This document shows, piece after piece, positions 25,005 through 29,737 of a DNA stretch of 29,737 bases (position 1 is the stretch's first letter; the number at the start of each line of letters is the position of its first letter). The DNA lies in contig DATMYW010000068.1 of assembly GCA_035560715.1 (NCBI GenBank), positions 1 to 29,737 on the forward strand, written 5' to 3'. The notes under the pieces were generated by a model, which made no database searches, was not told the origin of the DNA, and worked only from the letters and a program-made list of their open reading frames with translations. Origin of the DNA: JAAXTX01 sp035560715. GTDB taxonomy: Bacteria; Patescibacteriota; Minisyncoccia; Moranbacterales; UBA1568. A program made the translations under genes and the position numbers.

Positions 25005-25126
25005 TCATGCCTCAATACGTTTCATCCCGTCATCCGTGACGACGATCGCCTGTGTGTCATTAAGGAAAGTTCGCCGCCCACCTTCGCCGATTCCGGCATC
25101 CGCTCGTATGTCTCGTCGTTTGTCAT
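25005..25126 (-). pseudogene. Gene fragments: duplicated nucleotidyltransferase-like N-terminus plus another C-terminus
   Basis: From ATG 25126 the peptide starts MTNDETYERMPES, nearly the same as the fragment at 26585-26698, then loses similarity. In another frame the same stretch reads GIGEGGRRTFLNDTQAIVV then TDDGMKRIEA and stops at 25005. That looks like the end of a real protein, possibly an M24-type peptidase (DT-x-x-VT-x-DG), but this is weak. The segment appears to be a junction of decayed genes. Confidence 0.4.
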
Positions 25127-25169
25127 ATCGATAGTATCGCACATTCCTTCCCTTCCGTCCGCATTCGAA
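25098..25169. repeat. 72-bp direct repeat, copy A
   Basis: Matches 26670-26741 at 67 of 72 positions. The repeat spans the upstream region and first ten codons of a nucleotidyltransferase-like reading frame on minus; the last 40 bases are identical in both copies. Confidence 0.9.
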
Positions 25170-25186
25170 TCCCTTCATTCGGGCAC

Positions 25187-25396
25187 CTAGCGTGCTTCCG
25201 ATAGTACAACGAGAAAGTTATCTGGTTTACGAAAAGGTACCCGACCCCTTTTCCGTTCCCGGGTCATCGTGGAATACCGCTCCCTCGTCAGCGGACTCTG
25301 TCCGTCATGCCGCAGAAGATCATTGAAAAACTTCAGGTTCGCTTCGAAGGAATCCAGCAACACGCCGTCGATGTCGAAAATGACCGATCGAATCAT
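25187..25396 (-). pseudogene. Truncated HAD-family hydrolase (N-terminal fragment)
   Basis: The first 40 residues are a clear HAD phosphatase start: motif I DIDGVLLDS with both Asp, then FEANLKFFNDLL and LTRERYS. Similarity ends at the hairpin repeat at 25230-25259, and the remaining 25 residues come from repeat and flanking DNA. The complete family is about 200 residues or more, so motifs II to IV are missing. It lies 44 bases after the transglutaminase-like gene on the same strand. It is probably not functional. Confidence 0.8.
25230..25259. repeat. GTAC hairpin repeat, copy R1
   Basis: CGAAAAGGTACCCGACCCC followed by TTTTCCGTTCC. It folds as AAAAGG...CCTTTT. It closely resembles R2 at 26200-26228 and, more loosely, R3 and R4. 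It sits at the break point of the HAD fragment. Confidence 0.7.
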
Positions 25397-25440
25397 AATG
25401 AGAAAATATTTCGATTACCGGACGCCATGGTCCGACCGCC

Positions 25441-26112
25441 TCAACCGCACAGGTGCGGCAGAGGCGTGTCCGTCACGCGCTGTTCCCTGTACTCGTCCTC
25501 ATTCTTGAAAATCCCCAGCTTTTCGTATCCTTCCCAGGTATCCATTACGATCCCGGAATCGCTCTGCCAATACCAGTGAAGGAAACGTATGCCCCGCTCT
25601 CTGAATTCCTTCAAGGTATCCTTCATCTCCCCCTGTATCCCGAATCGCTTGGAAAAGTAGTCCGCCAGGATCGCAGTATCCAGGCAGTTCGGCTCGCCGT
25701 CGCGCTTCATGAACGACGACAGCTCCTGCTCACCACCAAGTGCGAACCGCTTCACAACGTCGAGCGAGCCCCTCCATCTCGGCCTATGGGCGAGAATCCA
25801 GAGCGAGACGGCCTGCATCTTCAGTGCCTCGTCGGATAAGTCCACCCTCTCGATCATCTTTCCGGCGGCCTCGAGCTCGATCCCTCGGGTATTGAACCGA
25901 AGATTGTTCGTATCGACGAGCGGCGCCAGGGCGGCGAAGTCCCGGTCGCGAAGCGATTCGTATATCGACTGCATCTCGAAAAACCAACGGTCGATTTTTT
26001 CCGTATCCCCCTCGTATACCCGGTATGAGCGCACGCCGAACCGCTTGTCGAACACCGGCGCGCGCTTCTCAGGAGTATCTTTTTTCTCCGCAAATGATTC
26101 GAATTTCCCCAT
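25441..26112 (-). CDS. Transglutaminase-like / papain-fold domain protein
   Basis: 223 residues from ATG 26112 (MGKFESFAEKK); ATG 26133 is an alternative, and a GTG at 26181 lies upstream of the likely -10. The C-terminal half has a plausible Cys-His-Asp triad in transglutaminase order: Cys in EPNCLDTAILADYFSKR, His in GIRFLHWYWQSD, Asp in GIVMDTWEGYEKLGIF. The N-terminal half is helical and charged. Family-level function (peptide-bond cleavage or transfer) is inference. No signal peptide, so cytosolic. It is independent of the broken transglutaminase-like gene at 22133-22825 but shares the same triad order. Confidence 0.65.
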   Translation of the reverse strand: MGKFESFAEKKDTPEKRAPVFDKRFGVRSYRVYEGDTEKIDRWFFEMQSIYESLRDRDFAALAPLVDTNNLRFNTRGIELEAAGKMIERVDLSDEALKMQAVSLWILAHRPRWRGSLDVVKRFALGGEQELSSFMKRDGEPNCLDTAILADYFSKRFGIQGEMKDTLKEFRERGIRFLHWYWQSDSGIVMDTWEGYEKLGIFKNEDEYREQRVTDTPLPHLCG

Positions 26113-26153
26113 ATGTGTTTCCGATCGATACATGGAAGCCCACTTTTTCTGCC

Positions 26154-26159
26154 AGTATA
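26154..26159 (-). promoter_or_regulatory. -10 element of the transglutaminase-like gene
   Basis: TATACT on minus, 41 bases before ATG 26112, with a TTGTGC -35 at an 18-base spacing. It places transcription start after the GTG at 26181, which argues against that codon. Confidence 0.4.
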
Positions 26160-26199
26160 CCTGCTTCGCCACGGGGCGCACAAAACTCTATAACAAACG

Positions 26200-26228
26200 C
26201 GAAAAAGTACCCAGCCACTTTCCATTCC
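26200..26228. repeat. GTAC hairpin repeat, copy R2
   Basis: CGAAAAAGTACCCAGCCAC followed by TTTCCATTCC. Compared with R1, both stem arms change together (AAAAGG/CCTTTT against AAAGT/ACTTT), so pairing is kept. It lies directly after the end of the 26237-26572 gene. Confidence 0.65.
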
Positions 26229-26236
26229 GATACGCA

Positions 26237-26572
26237 TTACGCATTCTCCGACACCTCAACCCACCTCACACCGGATTGAAGCGCGTTCACGTCTTCCTCA
26301 TATTGCGCGCGCGTCGCCCGAATAGTGACGGAATCGATGCGAAATCGTGCTCCATAATTATCCAACAGCGCCTTTGCGGATCGGGTCTTGTTGACATCCA
26401 CCCAATCAGCAACGATTTCGAAACGGGCGGACGGATTAGTTTTGGATTTCCGGCGCATGGCCGTGACAAAATCGTCGAATGATTCGGCATTGAAAAGGAT
26501 GCCCAAGGACTCGGGAGTCTCCGGTCCCGATTCATCGGATGATAATTCGACTTTCGGCATGTACGATTCCAT
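26237..26572 (-). CDS. Hypothetical protein, 111 residues
   Basis: Not recognised. Acidic N-terminus (VELSSDESGPETPESLG), then a compact alpha/beta-looking segment (FNAESFDDFVTAMRRK, RFEIVADWVDVNKTRSAKAL, GARFRIDSVTIRATR, GVRWVEVSENA). No membrane segment. It starts 12 bases after a truncated nucleotidyltransferase-like fragment on the same strand and ends nine bases before repeat R2. No good RBS; ATG 26560 (MPKVEL) is an alternative start. It may itself be a remnant. Confidence 0.5.
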   Translation of the reverse strand: MESYMPKVELSSDESGPETPESLGILFNAESFDDFVTAMRRKSKTNPSARFEIVADWVDVNKTRSAKALLDNYGARFRIDSVTIRATRAQYEEDVNALQSGVRWVEVSENA

Positions 26573-26584
26573 AGGACTTCAGTT

Positions 26585-26698
26585 TCACAATGACATGATA
26601 TTTGCCCTCCCCATTCCCCCGGTCAGCGCGAAACCGAGGACTTGGGAATCATTCCTCGCCTCTTCCAGTATCCGCTCGTATGTCTCGTCATTCGTCAT
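26585..26698 (-). pseudogene. Nucleotidyltransferase-like N-terminal fragment
   Basis: 37 residues: MTNDETYERILEEARNDSQV, then LGFALTGGMGRANIMSL. The helix followed by G-x-x-L-T-G-G/S-x-G is how small nucleotidyltransferase-superfamily proteins begin, just before the catalytic DxD, which is absent here because the frame ends. The start and upstream region are duplicated at 25098-25169. Confidence 0.55.
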
Positions 26699-26741
26699 AT
26701 CCTCAGTATCGCACATTCCTTCCCTTCCGTCCGCATTCGAA
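26670..26741. repeat. 72-bp direct repeat, copy B
   Basis: Partner of 25098-25169 (67 of 72 identical). The two copies lie 1.57 kb apart in the same orientation, bracketing the HAD fragment, the transglutaminase-like gene and the 111-residue gene. Confidence 0.9.
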
Positions 26742-26771
26742 CCAATTTCAGAGCATTTGAGGGAAGGATTA

Positions 26772-26795
26772 ATAAATGTACTTGAACCATTTTTT
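26772..26795. repeat. GTAC repeat, copy R4
   Basis: ATAAATGTACTTGAACCATT followed by a T run. It is the inverted partner of R3 (28562-28583), which reads ATAAATGTACTTGACCCCTT on minus. The pair encloses the 26881-28573 segment. Confidence 0.65.
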
Positions 26796-26850
26796 ACGCC
26801 GTACTCAGTGCGGCTCCGTACTCGCTCGGCGACTTCGGTCGAGCTCGCGC

Positions 26851-26876
26851 AAGCCCGCCCGCTCTCGCGGGCGGCT
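26851..26876. repeat. GC-rich hairpin after the HEPN-like gene
   Basis: AAGCC-c-GCCCGC / GCGGGC-GGCTT with a TCTC loop, one bulged base, five bases after the stop at 26881. It lacks a T run on minus, so it may be a REP-like palindrome rather than a terminator. A smaller CGAC-ttcg-GTCG hairpin lies next to it (26830-26841). Confidence 0.55.
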
Positions 26877-26880
26877 TCCC

Positions 26881-28239
26881 TTAGTACCCCAACCTGTACT
26901 TGTCGAATCTGTCTAAATCTTGTGAGAAATCGTTGTGCTTCTTGGGGCTGTGGCTATCCTCAATCTTTTTCTTGAGTTTTGCGTCGTTGTTCGCATATTC
27001 GCCAAAGTCCAGCAGTTTCAAATATCCGTTAGTAAACTCAATCAGAGCAGGAGTTGCTTTTTGGACAAATCGGTACGACTCAAGAAAATACTCGCCATGC
27101 GATTTATAATGCCCCCATTTTCCCAGCACGTTGCCTTTCTCTTTTGACAACGCTGCGATTTGCTTAAAAAAGCTCTCCGGTATTCGCACCATGTTCAAGT
27201 TAAAATTCTCGTTTCGGTTATCAAGCCGCAATCCTTTCAAACGCGCCCGGTGTATAACCAAATCTCTAGTGTCATACATCAGGTTGATAATGGACGAATT
27301 TTTACTCAAGTAACCCTTGAGTTTGGCGTTTTTCTCAAACAACGATTCTGTAAAATCCTTGTGCCGTCTTGTGCGCAAGCCAATCCGTTCCACTTGGTCG
27401 AACTCAATCTGATAGCGATATTTTGAAATCCACGCGAGCGCATCAAAAACTCCGGTGAAAAGTGTTGTCCAGTAGTTGAAATGGTAAATGGTAGCGTCTT
27501 GGGTGTCGTTATTTACATCGGTATAGTAATTTATTCCAATCTCGTCTATCGCAATCAACATATCCGTGATTCTGCTCGCAAGCGAAGCGGTGCTGTCCAT
27601 AAGACTTTCCCCCTCCGGTATTGACGCGCCACCAAACACAATCACCGACCACGCGGGTTGATATTCGGTTAGTTTCGTTTTGAGTGAGTAGAGATACCAA
27701 AGCCCTCTATTGGCGTAAAAGTTAGGCGCGGTGAGAAATTTTTTCTGTCGCTTGCAATATAGGTCTACGTAAATCATCGCTTCGTCTGGACTAAATATGC
27801 TATGTGTCGGAACACCCGGAAAACTCTCATTGCTCCAATTAAGGCGATTGAGCAACTTCCTTCTTTCCGTTATCAAAATCGTCTTTTGGTCTTTTCCGGT
27901 TTCTATGAGAGTTTTCAAAATATAAACCAAAATCAAATCGCTATATCTGATGTCCAATTTTTGGGCAACCGCCTGTATATCTGAAATGTTGTAGCCAAAC
28001 CAAATGTTTGATTTGTACCCGCGAAAATGATCGCCGGACTTATCAACAACGATGCCGGTCGCACTACTCTCGCCCTCAAAGTTGAGTTTTGCGACCGTAT
28101 GTTTCGCAGATTTTCCAAGTGATACAAACTCAAACAAATCGTTGTCGTTGTACTGCAATAACCTTTTCGCACTATTTGATTTGAGTGAGTCCGAATCAAG
28201 CAGAACTCTCAACTTTTTGTCTCTCGGTTCGTCAAACAT
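26881..28239 (-). CDS. Unknown AT-rich protein with HEPN-like R-X4-H motif
   Basis: 452 residues, not assigned to a family. Residues 1-200 are alpha/beta (LRVLLDSDSLKSN at 10-22; QKTILITERRKLLNR at 118-132, which is faintly like a PIN-type fold). Residues 210-400 are mainly helical and include RDLVIHR (325-331) after a long helix, the R-X4-H arrangement of HEPN domains, which are often RNases or their structural relatives in defence and toxin systems. Base composition is far more AT-rich than in the genes to the left, a sign of transfer. Directly upstream on the same strand is a DNA methyltransferase remnant, and further up a restriction endonuclease, so a role in defence is likely but inferred. 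No Shine-Dalgarno is seen at the ATG. The HEPN call needs structural confirmation. Confidence 0.65.
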   Translation of the reverse strand: MFDEPRDKKLRVLLDSDSLKSNSAKRLLQYNDNDLFEFVSLGKSAKHTVAKLNFEGESSATGIVVDKSGDHFRGYKSNIWFGYNISDIQAVAQKLDIRYSDLILVYILKTLIETGKDQKTILITERRKLLNRLNWSNESFPGVPTHSIFSPDEAMIYVDLYCKRQKKFLTAPNFYANRGLWYLYSLKTKLTEYQPAWSVIVFGGASIPEGESLMDSTASLASRITDMLIAIDEIGINYYTDVNNDTQDATIYHFNYWTTLFTGVFDALAWISKYRYQIEFDQVERIGLRTRRHKDFTESLFEKNAKLKGYLSKNSSIINLMYDTRDLVIHRARLKGLRLDNRNENFNLNMVRIPESFFKQIAALSKEKGNVLGKWGHYKSHGEYFLESYRFVQKATPALIEFTNGYLKLLDFGEYANNDAKLKKKIEDSHSPKKHNDFSQDLDRFDKYRLGY

Positions 28240-28273
28240 AATATTGAAGACTATTCGTGAGATACAGAGACTT

Positions 28274-28573
28274 CACAATGGTATCGGGATATCTCTTAAC
28301 TCACGGCTCAAACTTAACCAAGCCACCGCCGTAGGTTCTTCCGTATTGGTACATTGCTTTATCGAGGCCTTCCTTTAGAATATTCCACAAATCAGCATCT
28401 TATCGCGCTGGCTCAAAAAGCCTCGCTGGCTTTTCATAAAGCATCCGGTATGAATTGGTGGCGATAGCGTCCGCTTCATTCTTTATGAATATCGGGTACA
28501 AACCATCCGAGCTTTTCATCACGCGGTTCATATACCGGACAAAGAATTTCACCGCGGAAAAGAAAAGGGGTCA
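28274..28573 (-). pseudogene. C-terminal remnant of a DNA methyltransferase-like gene
   Basis: Reading minus from the repeat at 28562, one frame gives VKFFVRYMNRVMKSSDGLYP, IFIKNEADAIATNSYRMLYE, then an internal TAA, DADLWNILKEGLDKAMYQYG and RTYGGGLVKFEP, a TGA, and in the next frame RELRDIPIPL. The RTYGGGL-K-EP-REL run is typical of the C-terminus of type II N6-adenine DNA methyltransferases. So there are at least one nonsense codon, one frameshift and loss of the entire catalytic N-terminal part. It ends 35 bases before the HEPN-like gene start, as in an original operon. Confidence 0.6.
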
Positions 28574-28606
28574 AGTACATTTATTCCTACTCTTTCACCC
28601 CCTTTC
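28562..28606. repeat. GTAC hairpin repeat, copy R3
   Basis: GAAAAGGGGT (28562-28571) pairs with ACCCCCTTTC (28597-28606), one mismatch, around a loop that contains CAAGTACATTTATTCC. It marks the truncated end of the methyltransferase remnant and is inverted relative to R4. Confidence 0.7.
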
Positions 28607-28672
28607 TACTCCCCTCCGCCTCCATTGTAAAGCGGTTTCAACCCATCTATAGCACCATAGCCTTAGATGCAG

Positions 28673-29737
28673 TTAATATGACACTGAGGATGCTGCCCTT
28701 TGCTTTTTTGTAAGCTCAATTTTCATTTTATATCCATGCTTATTAAACATGTATATCAACTGCTCTCCGTTTATCAATGTAAGTGGCTTATTTTTGACAA
28801 ATTCTAATGCATCACCGCCATAGTGGCTCGTTGTAACAAGAATTCCTTTAACCGCACCTTCATTATGAACGGTACCATATAAATCCCGAACAGCACTAAG
28901 TGGTACAAGATTGTTGTATCGTTTCGCTTGTATTACGTATTTCCCTCCGCGAATAGGATCTTCATCGAAGGCTATCGCGTCAACGCCGGCATCTCTTGAT
29001 GCCCGCGTAACTTCGACTTTACATCCCTCATGTGAGAATTCCTTTTGAATCAAGTCGCGAATTAATATTTCAAAATCTTGCCAATCCATTTTTGCTAGGT
29101 TTGTATTTTCATCAAAGCCACCCAATACCTCTACCGCCTGAATAATTCTTTTATCATCAGTATTTAAAACCATAATCGGCTTGACCGGCGATAGGTTCAC
29201 CAATGATCCAGCGGTCACTCCCTTCAAATGCCTAAAACATTCAATCGGTTGAATCCTATCCAAAGCGATTTCAGTATATTCCTTTTTCATAACCTGCAAC
29301 GAGGCAATGCAATTCCGCATCTGTTTCCCAGTCTTCGGATCAGTTGCGTCAACCCAACCGTTAAATACTATAGTCTCTACCGCGTTTACATAGTCTGATT
29401 CACAAATCTCATGAATTGTCCGAAGCGCAACCTTGTATATAACGTCATTATAAAACTCTTCAAATTCTTTTTTATTCATTCCTTTTCCTACTATCTCATT
29501 TTTTCCTGGAACGTATTTATATTCGATAGTTGAAATAAACTTATCTGCACTCGGTAATTCCATGTCTACAAGCAACACACTTGATGATTTCTCAAAAAAA
29601 ACAGATGGGAAAATCGTGAGTGATGCTGGGTAATTTGACCTTTCCAATACTAACTCAAAATATCCAGCAACCCCCCTTTCAGTTTTCCCTTCATATCCTT
29701 CCTTTTTCTTTTGGATATCATTGTTATGTGCGTCGAT
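28673..29737 (-). CDS. Mrr-type restriction endonuclease, start outside window
   Basis: The frame is open through the right edge of the window (the TTG at 29647 is not the start), so this is a 3' part of about 354 codons. The C-terminal domain is Mrr_cat: MDWQDFEILIRDLIQKEF, VEVTRASRDAGVDAIAFDED, KYVIQAKRYNNLVPLSAVRD and LYGTVHNEGAVKGILVTT. The catalytic pattern is D (GVDAI) with Q-x-K (VIQAKR), at about 28990-28922. The N-terminal half (FYNDVIYKVALRTIHEICES; ETIVFNGWVDATDPKTGKQ) is the extension seen in a known family of Mrr-like endonucleases. Such enzymes cleave foreign, often modified, DNA. AT-rich like the neighbouring remnant genes. No methyltransferase in working order is visible beside it, which fits a methylation-dependent (type IV) enzyme. 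Confidence 0.88.
   Translation of the reverse strand: MDAHNNDIQKKKEGYEGKTERGVAGYFELVLERSNYPASLTIFPSVFFEKSSSVLLVDMELPSADKFISTIEYKYVPGKNEIVGKGMNKKEFEEFYNDVIYKVALRTIHEICESDYVNAVETIVFNGWVDATDPKTGKQMRNCIASLQVMKKEYTEIALDRIQPIECFRHLKGVTAGSLVNLSPVKPIMVLNTDDKRIIQAVEVLGGFDENTNLAKMDWQDFEILIRDLIQKEFSHEGCKVEVTRASRDAGVDAIAFDEDPIRGGKYVIQAKRYNNLVPLSAVRDLYGTVHNEGAVKGILVTTSHYGGDALEFVKNKPLTLINGEQLIYMFNKHGYKMKIELTKKQRAASSVSY

Noticed and set aside
28052..28378. 108-codon plus-strand frame overlapping the start of the HEPN-like gene
   Set aside because: Runs antisense to both the gene start and the methyltransferase remnant, which explain the same bases better.

Overview
The window is about 30 kb of bacterial chromosome. 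The left three quarters has high G+C. Genes are packed closely, mostly on the minus strand, and are often separated by compact stem-loop terminators. TGA is used as a stop (for example in the ATGA overlap at 22822-22825), so the standard bacterial code applies. Several traits suggest a member of the Candidate Phyla Radiation (Patescibacteria): a small Trp-rich membrane protein, a DedA-PAP2-LssY fusion, short lineage-specific unknowns, and an RND pump with no outer-membrane partner in view. This placement is an inference from gene content only, because no rRNA or ribosomal protein gene is present.

Layout. 1-4639: membrane fusion protein (5' end outside the window) and RND efflux pump. 4640-5305: palindromic intergenic repeats, a terminator, a strong promoter and the nucleoside phosphorylase ppnP. 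5320-8984: secreted beta-propeller protein and a DEAD-box RNA helicase with a clear promoter. 9052-11776: two unknown proteins of matching architecture on either side of a DUF378 membrane protein. 11928-17187: DedA/PAP2/LssY membrane phosphatase, a P1B-like ATPase with an unusual metal-site motif, and an EamA transporter. 17269-21995: divergent purN and purL, steps 3 and 4 of de novo purine synthesis, with back-to-back promoters that share a palindromic TTGCAA -35 element. PurL is of the long, eukaryote-like type.

22079-28672 is a rearranged accessory region. A polyprenyl synthetase-like gene is translationally coupled to a transglutaminase-like gene that is broken by a frameshift and by a 188-bp inverted-repeat element. 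Further right are an unknown protein, a 54-residue membrane protein, fragments of HAD-hydrolase and nucleotidyltransferase genes, a transglutaminase-like protein, a 72-bp direct repeat, and four copies of a short GTAC-containing, hairpin-forming repeat lying at gene break points.

26881-29737 is visibly AT-richer and looks like an acquired defence island. It holds an unknown protein with a HEPN-like R-X4-H motif, the C-terminal remnant of a probable DNA methyltransferase, and an Mrr-type restriction endonuclease that runs off the right edge. I saw no tRNA, rRNA or CRISPR array.
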